A DNA stretch of 36,251 nt, from positions 1 through 36,251 of the forward strand of contig CAIJYI010000038.1 of the NCBI GenBank assembly GCA_903824855.1, read 5' to 3'. The notes under the pieces are model-generated. The model was not told where the DNA came from and did no database searches. It was given only the letters and a program-made list of their open reading frames with translations. Below, piece by piece: positions 26,935-35,348 of the stretch. Source of the DNA: an uncultured bacterium (GTDB taxonomy: Bacteria; Patescibacteriota; Minisyncoccia; Phycocordibacterales; CAIJYI01). Numbering within the stretch: position 1 is the first letter of the stretch; every line of letters starts with the position of its first letter. A program made the translations under genes and the position numbers.

Positions 26935-28160
26935 TTATTTAGCAACGGCTTCTTTAAGAACCTTCGCTAAACGTTTAATACCTTCTTCGTTTTTTCCGGA
27001 TTATTGTAGGAGAAGTTAAGGCGCATAGTATGCAAACCGTCTTCAACTTTATTCGGATAAAATGCAACGCCGGGAACATACGCAACTCCATTTTCAATTG
27101 CTTTCTCGAAAATTTCGGTGGTATTTACGATGCTAGGAACGGTAACCCAGAGGAAGAGACCTCCTTCGGGGCGAGTCCAGATAACATCTTTCGGCATATG
27201 TTTGTCCATCGCGGTCAACATTGCGTCGCGACGTTCCTTGTAAAGAACGCGAACATTTGCAACGTGATCTTTTAACATTCCGCTGGTGTAGATTTTATGA
27301 ACAGCCATTTGCAGAAGCATACTGGTGAATAAGTCAGAACTTTGTTTCGCCAAAACATTCTTGCTGATAACCGCTTCCGGTGCCACGACCCAAGCGCAAC
27401 GAAGGCCCGGTGCCAATGTTTTGGAAACTGTTCCAAGATAGAATGTATTATCTTTTGCTAATGATACGATTGGAGCGACATCTTTTCCTTCATAACGAAG
27501 ATTTCCATATGGGTCATCTTCAATAATGAAGACACCATATTTTTGTGCAAAATTTGCCAGCTCTTGTCTTCGTTCCAAACTCATTGTTACACCGCCCGGA
27601 TTTTGAAAATTCGGAAGAGCATAAATAAATTTGAAATGATGTTGTCTAAAAAGTTCAGGAAGTAAATCTGTACGCATGCCTTCTTTATCTATCGGGACGG
27701 TACAATATTTTGCTCCATGGAAAGTCCATGTTTGCAAAGCTCCGAGGTAAGTCGGGCCTTCTGTACAGACGACCGTTTTTTCATCAACGAAAAGACGACC
27801 GACCATATCCAAACCTTGTTGCGCGCCATTAGTAATAATGACATTGCCGACTTCGGCAGGAACTCCATATTTGCGCATACTTTCGCAAAGATATTCTTTG
27901 AGAGGTATGTAACCTTCAGTGGTACCGTATTGGAGGGCTTTTGTGCTTTCTTTTTCGAGTACTTCATTGAAGGCCGCTTTTATTTCAGTAACGGGGAACG
28001 CTTCAGGGGCAGGCAAACCGCCGGCGAGTGAAATTATTCCGGGCTGATTGGTAAGCGTCAGCAAATCGCGGATAGCGGAACTTTTTAAATAGGGAACACG
28101 ACCGGCATAACGGCTGTCCCAATCTATGAGTGTTGATTTTTTTTGGTTTTCTTCAGACAT
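26935..28160 (-). CDS. PLP-dependent aminotransferase, fold type I (LysN/aminoadipate-aminotransferase-like); apparent 1-nt frameshift near the C-terminus at 26990-26995
   Basis: YALPNFQNPGGVTMSLERRQELANFAQKYGVFIIEDDPYGNLRYEG, GTVSKTLAPGLRCAWVVAP. The ORF in the track ends at 26967; adding one A restores EKNEEGIKRLAKVLKEAVAK* to 26935. Confidence 0.88.
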
Positions 28161-28299
28161 TTTTCCTCCTTATAGAAGAATTGAATCAGTAAAGACCGTT
28201 GTCAAAAAACAGCCATTCCACACTTCTTTTACCATACAATTGAAAAAATGACAAGGGCTGTTGTTTCGCTGGTCAGGAATGGTAACTAAGATAAAAAAA

Positions 28300-28323
28300 A
28301 GCCCCGATATAAAATCGGGGCTA
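28300..28323 (-). terminator. Intrinsic terminator of the por operon
   Basis: AGCCCCGATATAAAATCGGGGCT with minus-strand T-run. Confidence 0.8.
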
Positions 28324-28344
28324 TGAATTATTTGTTAATTGAAA

Positions 28345-29337
28345 TTATGAACCGTATGGTTCGCAATCTCTTCTTAACTCTTTCCATTTGTGATCAACTC
28401 TTCTTTGATACGCTGCAACTTTTGCAGGATCAGTGAGAAGATCTTTAAATCTTAGTTGGCTCTTTAGCCATTCTTCGATTGGGTGTACATCTTGTCGTAT
28501 CTCACCACCTTTCCAATATTCAACATATCGTTCGGGTAAATAATCAAGATACCAAACATGTTCCTCGCCAATCTTTCTTACGTGATGAAGCGGGATAACT
28601 CCCGTTTCAATTCCGATGTCACCGATTTCTCGAGCTTTATCAGCAGGATAACCCCAACCGCGAGGACAAGGAGAAATGCATTGTAAAAATGCAGGTCCTT
28701 CTCTTCCGGCTTCAAATGCTTCCTTCGCTTTGTGTTCAATGTCGTGAGGCCACAATGTTGAAAGTGTGGTCATCGCAGCATAAGTAGTCGCAGGTTGGCA
28801 AAGAGCAAGACGAATCAAGTCTTTACCTTGAGCATTTGGTGAAGTAAGAAATCCCTTTGGAGTGGTTGTTGTGTGTGAACCTTTCGGTGAAGTACCGGAA
28901 GATTGCGTTCCTGTGTTTTGATATCCATTATTGTCATAACAGAGATAAACACCGGGGTCGCCACGTTCTAGCCATCCAAGTAAGGAACCCAGACCGATAT
29001 CCGCAGTAGCACCGTCGCCGGCGATACCGAGAACTTGAACATCATTCGTACCTTTTGGTAAACGACCTTTGTTTTTAAGTGCGGTGTAAGCCGCTTCCAT
29101 GCCAGTCATCGCTCCACCCGTTGTTTCAAAAATAACGTGTGTAAAATTTATTTTCCACGCAGTGAGCGGGTAAATATATTGTGCGACGATACTGCAACCG
29201 GAAGCTCCGACAACGATAACTTGTTTCGGATTCGCTGCACCTAAAACGGTAGGTTCAATCGTTTGATTGATGGTACAACCGGCACAAGCCGCTTGACCGT
29301 TGCCGAGTGGGCAAAATTTTTCTTCTTGGTTACTCAT
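28345..29337 (-). CDS. porB: Pyruvate/2-oxoacid:ferredoxin oxidoreductase beta subunit
   Basis: CAGCTI, VIFETTGGAMTGMEAAYTALKNKG, TPP-binding GIAGDGATADIGLGSLLGWLERGDPGVYLCYDNNGYQNTGTQSSGTSP. Confidence 0.94.
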   Translation of the reverse strand: MSNQEEKFCPLGNGQAACAGCTINQTIEPTVLGAANPKQVIVVGASGCSIVAQYIYPLTAWKINFTHVIFETTGGAMTGMEAAYTALKNKGRLPKGTNDVQVLGIAGDGATADIGLGSLLGWLERGDPGVYLCYDNNGYQNTGTQSSGTSPKGSHTTTTPKGFLTSPNAQGKDLIRLALCQPATTYAAMTTLSTLWPHDIEHKAKEAFEAGREGPAFLQCISPCPRGWGYPADKAREIGDIGIETGVIPLHHVRKIGEEHVWYLDYLPERYVEYWKGGEIRQDVHPIEEWLKSQLRFKDLLTDPAKVAAYQRRVDHKWKELRRDCEPYGS

Positions 29338-30545
29338 ATTGAGTCTCCTTTTTCTACGCCAACCCATGTTGAACGAATATCATCGTGCCATTTTTTGGGT
29401 GATTTCAAAGATTGGATAATTTCCAAAGCTTGTTCCACTGTAAGAACGCGTCCGCCTAAACTATCAATAAAACTTCGAACAAAAGGTGCCCGAGTTGTAT
29501 TGGTGAGTGAAGTTGCAACGTCTTCGCAGAGTGGAGGCATGGCTGATCCGTAAACGCCGGAACGATCCAATACCGCAACCGCTTTTTTTCCTTGAAGTGC
29601 TTTTCGAACCAAATCCACAGGGAATGGTCTGAATGAAACGACACGCAGTGCGCCGACCTTTTCGCCGTTTGCACGTGCTTGTTTTACCGCTTCTTTAACA
29701 GTACCAAAACGTGAACCCATGGTAACGATGGCATAGTCCGCATCTTCCATTTCATATTCTTCAATAAAAGAATGAACAGGCCAGAAGTTTTTGGAATAAA
29801 AATCCGTTGCTTCTTTGATAACAGTTGGAGCTTTCTCCATAGCATCAACGAGTGCGAATTTTGCTTCCATGAATGCATTCGGAAGCACGAGGCCGCCGGT
29901 TGCATGTGGATGTTCCATATCAAGCATTGAACAAGGTCTGTGGTAGATTCCTAAATATTTACGAAACTCCTCAATACCTTTTTCATTCAAGATTTTATTA
30001 ATAACAGTCGTGTGACTGATTTCAAAACCATCGTAGTTTACCCAAACAGGAAGTTGTATTCTTAAGTCTTCGCCTATTTTAAAAGCGAGGAGAGTAAAGT
30101 CGTAAACTTCTTGCGCGTTTTTCGCGAAGAACATGATAGCTCCGGAATCCCGGAACGGCATGACGTCGCTATGACCAGCGTGGATGTTGATCGGAGCTGA
30201 AATTTCACGGTTAGCCGCGATAATAACAACAGGGCAACGAGCACCGGGCATCGCGTGTAAAAGTTCAGACGCATACGCTAGACCTTGAGAACAGCTTGGC
30301 CCTGCAACTCGAGCACCGCATTGGCTCGCTGTGTAGCAAGCTGAGAATGCTTCAATTTCGCCATGTAATACGCGAACTTCACCGGGAAATTCTCCCGATC
30401 TTTTGAATTCCGCTACATGTTCTGAAACTTGAGTTGATGGGGTGATTTGATATACGGCAACAACGTCAGTGTCCGCGTGGACAATCGCTTTTGCCGCCAT
30501 AAGATTTCCGTCTCCGGGTTGTATGACATACTTTTTGTCAGTCAT
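29334..30545 (-). CDS. porA: Pyruvate/2-oxoacid:ferredoxin oxidoreductase alpha subunit
   Basis: GDGNLMAAKAIVHADTDVVAVYQITPSTQVSEHVAEF, GPSCSQGLAYASELLHAMPGARCPVVIIAANREISAPINIHAGHSDVM. Confidence 0.94.
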   Translation of the reverse strand: MTDKKYVIQPGDGNLMAAKAIVHADTDVVAVYQITPSTQVSEHVAEFKRSGEFPGEVRVLHGEIEAFSACYTASQCGARVAGPSCSQGLAYASELLHAMPGARCPVVIIAANREISAPINIHAGHSDVMPFRDSGAIMFFAKNAQEVYDFTLLAFKIGEDLRIQLPVWVNYDGFEISHTTVINKILNEKGIEEFRKYLGIYHRPCSMLDMEHPHATGGLVLPNAFMEAKFALVDAMEKAPTVIKEATDFYSKNFWPVHSFIEEYEMEDADYAIVTMGSRFGTVKEAVKQARANGEKVGALRVVSFRPFPVDLVRKALQGKKAVAVLDRSGVYGSAMPPLCEDVATSLTNTTRAPFVRSFIDSLGGRVLTVEQALEIIQSLKSPKKWHDDIRSTWVGVEKGDSI

Positions 30546-31522
30546 TATTTTGTCTCCTTTTCAGGAACCATGTGAATAGCTTTGCTTGGACATACCGTTA
30601 CGCATGCCGCACAGCCTTTGCAGTGGTCGTAATCAATGCCGACAACTTTTAGTAATCCATTTTCACCTTCTTCGGTAAGAATGGAATTGTCGTTGCACGC
30701 TTGTGCGCAAGATAAACAGTGAATACATTTATCAAGATCCAATATCGGCCGTTCCGTTCTCCACGTACCGGTCTTATTAACCTGGAAATTTCCAGTCGCA
30801 GGAACTGAACCGCCGGGCAATATATCTTGCCATGCTATTTTTTTCGGTAGAACAACTTCTTCCCAAGGGATGTCTGTTCCTCTTCCGTCAAATTCTAACG
30901 TTTCAGCAAATCCGCGTTCCATCGCTCTTTGGTTTGTGCTTACCACTTTGTGTCCTTTTTCTTCATAAGTTGTTTCAATGGTTTTATTCATTGATTCTAA
31001 AGTGAAGAAAGGGAAGATGTGGAGAAGCGCACCCAAGATGGTGGTGTTCGGATGGCTACGTTTTGTTTTTAGTTCTTCTCTTGCAATTCTTGATGCATCT
31101 ATTGTGACAACGCGATGTGGTCCGAGTTTGAGTTCGCGAGCGATCTCTTCCGGAGTTTTATTCGTGTTGATTAAATAAATCGTGTCTTTGTGTGTACCTT
31201 GAATGAGTATTCCTCTGGCAATAGAGGGGTCAACAATAATGATGACGTCCAATTTTACCGGAGTGTAGAATACTTCGATAGGGTCTCTTCCTATGCGGTT
31301 ATAAACGCGTATAGGTTCGCCTTCTTTTGCGGCACCAAATATTGGGGCACTAGTCGCATCATATTCTTGGCCTTGTTCGACCAAATGAGCGACGAGTTCG
31401 GTCAAGATAGCCGAAGCGCCTACTGCGCCTTGGTTACCGCGTCCGTGCCAAACAATTGTTACCGGTGGCATATTCGATTCTAACTTGTCAAAGTACGATA
31501 TTTTGGCTTTTTGTTGGTTCAT
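30545..31522 (-). CDS. porG: 2-oxoacid:ferredoxin oxidoreductase gamma-delta fusion
   Basis: Gamma domain IVWHGRGNQGAVGASAILTE...FGAAKEGEPIRVYNRIG, then two 4Fe-4S motifs CIHCLSCAQACND and CKGCAACVTVCPSKAI. AAGGAGG SD. Confidence 0.93.
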   Translation of the reverse strand: MNQQKAKISYFDKLESNMPPVTIVWHGRGNQGAVGASAILTELVAHLVEQGQEYDATSAPIFGAAKEGEPIRVYNRIGRDPIEVFYTPVKLDVIIIVDPSIARGILIQGTHKDTIYLINTNKTPEEIARELKLGPHRVVTIDASRIAREELKTKRSHPNTTILGALLHIFPFFTLESMNKTIETTYEEKGHKVVSTNQRAMERGFAETLEFDGRGTDIPWEEVVLPKKIAWQDILPGGSVPATGNFQVNKTGTWRTERPILDLDKCIHCLSCAQACNDNSILTEEGENGLLKVVGIDYDHCKGCAACVTVCPSKAIHMVPEKETK

Positions 31523-31684
31523 CTTTAAACCTCCTTAAATTCAATTTCCGAAAAGTCTCCGTATCCGTCATACCATAAAATAGTGGTATTAGTCAAGTGG
31601 TTTTGGCTTTTTTGTAGTTCTTTGTCGTAATCGCCATTTTTCCTCGCCCGATGCCAGGTTTCATCGGTATTGGAACGTTTCGTA

Positions 31685-31809
31685 TCGTCCGTCTGATTCG
31701 TCTCGTCCGTCCGTATCGTTAGTGAGCCGTTTCGTCCTTTTCCCGGGTTTTTGGGCGCGCCCGCCCAACCTTCGTTGCGCCAACGAAAAAGGGAAAAGGA
31801 CGAAACGGC
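31685..31809. repeat. Structured intergenic element: degenerate TCGTCCGT-type tandem repeats plus a 19-bp perfect inverted repeat
   Basis: gccgtttcgtccttttccc (31726-31744) and gggaaaaggacgaaacggc (31791-31809); inner hairpin ttcgttg-cgc-caacgaa (31771-31787) and palindrome gggcgcgccc. Confidence 0.8.
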
Positions 31810-31884
31810 GAACGTCGGTTTATTCATTGGAAAATCTCTCAAAAAAACGGTATACTGGAATTCTCCCATAGCGGAGAAAAAACT

Positions 31885-32967
31885 ATGAAAATTTTTGTCA
31901 TTGTCGACACATTAAATCAAAGCGAAGTGAATGAATACCTTCTGGAAGAAGTGCTTTTTTTGAGAACGCAAGATATTGATGTGCGTTTCATTACTCTCGG
32001 TAAAGAAGATCCGAACAACACACTCTACAGTGAAAATCGCTTTACCAAAGAAAGTTTTATGACTGTCCCATATCGTCATTGGTGGAATATCCAAGATTGG
32101 AAAAACTTTAAATTGTTCATGGTAAACGAACAGCCGAATTTGGTTATTACCTGCGGAAACAAGGCAGACTTTTTCGGTCGTCTTGTCGCATGGGAAACCA
32201 AAGTTTCCAAAATTTTTGTTTTTGCTCATGATGTTTTTGAAATCGCGCAAAGAAAAAAACATTTTTATGACGGCTTTTTGTCTCGTATAACCGACCGATA
32301 TATTGTTTGCTCTGATGAGGCAAAAAATAAGCTTCTCTCAAATGGTATCCCGAATAATAAAATAACTCTTCTTTATGATGGAATAGTTTTTCAGAAATAC
32401 GGACAACCGATATCTACGAAAATAAGACAACAAGTCGGGTTATTGCCGGATGATTTCGCTTTTATTTGTGCCACCTCTCTCACACCCGAAAGTGGTGTCG
32501 ACGTTTTGCTTCGCGCTTTTGCGAGAGTAGTGGGAGGAAAGCTTATAATTTTTGGTGACGGACCCGAAAGAAAAAGTCTCGGCGCACTTTCTATTCGCCT
32601 TGAATTAAGTGAGAGAGTTATTTTTCTTTCAACATTTGATGATATTCCGGGGCTCCTTTCTTCTTCAAATGCGATGATATGTCCTTCAAAAAAAGGAGAG
32701 TTTTCGCCCTCGATTATCCATGGGTTGCTTTCAGGTCTCCCCGTAATTGCCACCGATTCTCCCGAGGTAAGGGAATTAGTTAAAGACAATGAAAACGGAA
32801 TCATCGTAAGAAGACAGGATTCCGAAAATTTGGCGGAAGCAATAAATCACGTGATGTTTGATAGAAGTCTTTATGAAACCCTAAAAGGGAATACTAAAAA
32901 TAATCTTGCCAAGTTTTCACTCTCATCACACGCAGCAAAACTTCTCTCACTCGCACAAAAAAAATAA
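31885..32967 (+). CDS. Glycosyltransferase, GT4-like
   Basis: GVDVLLRAFARVVGGKLIIFGDGPERKSL, MICPSKKGEFSPSIIHGLLSGLPVIATDSPEVRELV. Confidence 0.88.
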   Translation: MKIFVIVDTLNQSEVNEYLLEEVLFLRTQDIDVRFITLGKEDPNNTLYSENRFTKESFMTVPYRHWWNIQDWKNFKLFMVNEQPNLVITCGNKADFFGRLVAWETKVSKIFVFAHDVFEIAQRKKHFYDGFLSRITDRYIVCSDEAKNKLLSNGIPNNKITLLYDGIVFQKYGQPISTKIRQQVGLLPDDFAFICATSLTPESGVDVLLRAFARVVGGKLIIFGDGPERKSLGALSIRLELSERVIFLSTFDDIPGLLSSSNAMICPSKKGEFSPSIIHGLLSGLPVIATDSPEVRELVKDNENGIIVRRQDSENLAEAINHVMFDRSLYETLKGNTKNNLAKFSLSSHAAKLLSLAQKK

Positions 32968-32989
32968 TTTTCAAAAAATCCCATTTTTT

Positions 32990-33063
32990 CGTCATTCTGG
33001 GCTTGACCAGGGAATCCACGTTCACCGCTCGCAACATAGATTCTGAATCAAGTTCAGAATGAC
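32990..33063. repeat. REP-like imperfect palindrome, copy 4 (diverged)
   Basis: cgtcattctgggcttgaccagggaatccacg...gattctgaatcaagttcagaatgac. Confidence 0.75.
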
Positions 33064-33082
33064 AAAAACAAATTTATTTCGT

Positions 33083-33155
33083 CGTCATTCTGGGCTTGAC
33101 CCGGAATCCACGTTCACCTCTCACACCATAGAGTCTGAATCGAAATCAGGATGAC
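33083..33155. repeat. REP-like imperfect palindrome, copy 5 (diverged, tandem with copy 4)
   Basis: cgtcattctgggcttgacccggaatccacg...gagtctgaatcgaaatcaggatgac. Confidence 0.75.
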
Positions 33156-33201
33156 AATAATCATAGATTGGTGATATTATAGAACAGAAAACAATATTTT
33201 A

Positions 33202-34323
33202 ATGAAACACAAAATCTGCTATATTTTACCCGAATATCGGGAGGACAGCGCTACGCACTTTTCATACATCGGAAGTCTTTTGAACGAAGCAAACAAGGAA
33301 CTTGAAACATATCTCATTATTGAAAAGGGGAATTATCCAAGAGCGAATTTCGGCTGTGAAAAAATATTACTCATTGATTCGAGTAATATTCTCTTTCGCG
33401 CAATAAAACTTTTTTCTGTTTTTATTAATGCAAGGAAAAATGGCTATCGTGATTTTTATGTGCACTATTCTTTTCTCTCCGCCATAATTGCATCGCTTAT
33501 TGCACGGCCGACAGGAGGAAGAGTTTTTTATTGGAACTGTGGAGAACCTTGGAAATATAAGCGATTTTTCTTTCGCGAAATCTTTGAACGCCTTGCCTAC
33601 AAGCTGGTAACTTTTCTTGTAACCGGTACTGAAAAACTCGGAGGGGAATACACTGTTCATTACGGCATTTCAGCCAAAAAAATTAAAATTCTTCCAAATT
33701 GGGTAGATACCGAACGATTCAAAAATATTCCCGATAAAGAACTGCTTCGTGAAGAATTTGATATTCCTGAAGGGAAGAAGGTTATTTTCTTTGCGCATCA
33801 TTTATCTCGAAGAAAAGGTTCGCGTATAATACTTCCGGTTGTCAGAGATTTGCTCGCTATCCGAAAAGATTTTTATATGATTGTCGCGGGGTCCGGTCCT
33901 GACGAAATAAATCTTCGTGACCGTGTGCGAGGATCATCAGTAATTTCTCCGTATGTCAGATTTGTGGGTGCCATTCCAAATAAGGAAATTCAAAAATATT
34001 TTGGAGTTGCCGATATTTTCTTTATGCCGTCTCAAGAAGAAGGTTTTCCCAGAGTGATTCTAGAAGCGATGTCAGCCTCTGTTCCAATAGTCGGAAGCGA
34101 TGTAGGTTCCGTAAAAGAAATCGTCCCGCCCTCACTTTTGCCCTACATTATAAACTCAATTGAAGCCAAAGATTTTATACAACCCCTAAACGACCTCCTT
34201 TCTCTAACCCCGACGGAGCTAGCTCAAATAAAATCCACTCTCGCCACAAAAGCCAAAGAATACAACACCCAAACCGTCGCCCAAAAATTCACCCAACTTT
34301 TCACCAAGGGTAGTCCTAAGTAA
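33202..34323 (+). CDS. Glycosyltransferase, GT4-like
   Basis: ILPNWVDTERFKNI, GKKVIFFAHHLSRRKGSRIILPVV, FFMPSQEEGFPRVILEAMSASVPIVGSDVGSVKEIV. Confidence 0.92.
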   Translation: MKHKICYILPEYREDSATHFSYIGSLLNEANKELETYLIIEKGNYPRANFGCEKILLIDSSNILFRAIKLFSVFINARKNGYRDFYVHYSFLSAIIASLIARPTGGRVFYWNCGEPWKYKRFFFREIFERLAYKLVTFLVTGTEKLGGEYTVHYGISAKKIKILPNWVDTERFKNIPDKELLREEFDIPEGKKVIFFAHHLSRRKGSRIILPVVRDLLAIRKDFYMIVAGSGPDEINLRDRVRGSSVISPYVRFVGAIPNKEIQKYFGVADIFFMPSQEEGFPRVILEAMSASVPIVGSDVGSVKEIVPPSLLPYIINSIEAKDFIQPLNDLLSLTPTELAQIKSTLATKAKEYNTQTVAQKFTQLFTKGSPK

Positions 34324-34330
34324 AAAAAAT

Positions 34331-34366
34331 AAAAAACCGATTCGCCTTCACGAACCGGTTTTTTAA
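34331..34366. terminator. Intrinsic terminator; related sequence repeated at 34860-34893
   Basis: AAAAAACCGATTCGCcttcacGAACCGGTTTTTTAA. Confidence 0.75.
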
Positions 34367-34394
34367 TATGATTTTTACACCCCCCCCTTTTTTT

Positions 34395-34796
34395 TTATTT
34401 CCCGCGGAGTTTAATTGATTTGTATGTGATGAGGATAAGGGAGAGAAGGAAATAAAAAGCTAATGAAGATATCGCGACCGATTCTTTTTCAAAAGGGCTA
34501 TACTCTGAGTGGATCCAAGGATTTACAATGACTAAAAATATATGGATAAATAAATACACACAAGTAAATTTTTTCCATAAAAAGAATACCTCTTCTTTTG
34601 TCCAATATATTACTAAACTGAAAATAAAGATTGGAACAAAAATGGAGCATATTAAAAAAATATATGCGCTAACACACGGCATCGTTAATTCATATTCACA
34701 ACGGTTAATGGGTGTATTAAAAGATAAAAATACAGAACCGATAGAAATTAACGTTCCGAGCGCGCTAATCAATGTAATATTTTTTTTATTTAACAT
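34395..34796 (-). CDS. Small multi-TM membrane protein (paralog A)
   Basis: Hydrophobic helices, C-terminus LSLILITYKSIKLRGK shared with paralog B. Confidence 0.65.
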   Translation of the reverse strand: MLNKKNITLISALGTLISIGSVFLSFNTPINRCEYELTMPCVSAYIFLICSIFVPIFIFSLVIYWTKEEVFFLWKKFTCVYLFIHIFLVIVNPWIHSEYSPFEKESVAISSLAFYFLLSLILITYKSIKLRGK

Positions 34797-34808
34797 AATA
34801 TATATTTT

Positions 34809-34861
34809 CTAATACAATACTTTAATCATACCACCTTCAACCTTTCATTCAACTAAATGAA
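34809..34861 (-). pseudogene. Duplicated remnant of the 3' end of the downstream-coordinate secreted-protein gene
   Basis: Minus-strand translation FHLVE*KVEGGMIKVLY* versus intact VHLIELKVEGGMIKVSY*. Confidence 0.7.
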
Positions 34862-34923
34862 AAACCAATTCGCCTTCACGAACCGGTTTTCTTATATGAT
34901 TTTTACAACCCCCCCCTTTTTTT

Positions 34924-35337
34924 TTATTTCCCGCGGAGTTTAATTGATTTGTAAGTGATGAGAATAAGGGAGATTGTCGTATAAATTATAGTTAAATAGA
35001 AGGCCATTGCCATTTTATCTACCGCTAGATAAGAGTCCTGTTTCCATGAAGAAAAAAGAATAATTAAAAAATAAATAAAAAAATACAAAAGAGTAAATTT
35101 TTTCCAATAAATATAAATTTCATCCCTCAGAAAACAAACGACTATACTGAAAAAAAATAATGGAAAAAAAACAAATAACAAATCCAATGTAAAGATCCCC
35201 AGACAGGCAGTAAATTGTGAATTAATAAAGTCGCAATATCTTGGGTCCCATCGAAAATTTATTTGTAAATTCCATAATATAATAAAAGCAAGTACCCCAA
35301 TAAAGCTCACCCCCAACACTATTTTTTTAGTTAACAT
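34924..35337 (-). CDS. Small multi-TM membrane protein (paralog B)
   Basis: Similar length, topology and WKKFT motif to paralog A; C-terminus ISLILITYKSIKLRGK. Confidence 0.65.
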   Translation of the reverse strand: MLTKKIVLGVSFIGVLAFIILWNLQINFRWDPRYCDFINSQFTACLGIFTLDLLFVFFPLFFFSIVVCFLRDEIYIYWKKFTLLYFFIYFLIILFSSWKQDSYLAVDKMAMAFYLTIIYTTISLILITYKSIKLRGK

Positions 35338-35348
35338 AATATATTTTT

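Noticed and set aside
31525-31869. ORF 31525..31869 (-)
   Set aside because: It spans the por promoter region, the inverted repeat and low-complexity repeats; no family-like sequence.
32990-33155. Two tandem ~73-bp repeats considered as a CRISPR fragment
   Set aside because: Only two units, internally palindromic, members of a dispersed family, with no spacer structure or cas genes.
34378-34400. C8T9 homopolymer as a phase-variation tract
   Set aside because: It lies after the stop codons of both paralogs, so slippage would not switch their frame; a transcriptional effect remains possible.
34528-34812. ORF 34528..34812 (+)
   Set aside because: It is antisense to paralog A, which has matching paralog B evidence; the plus-strand frame is not preserved in unit 2.
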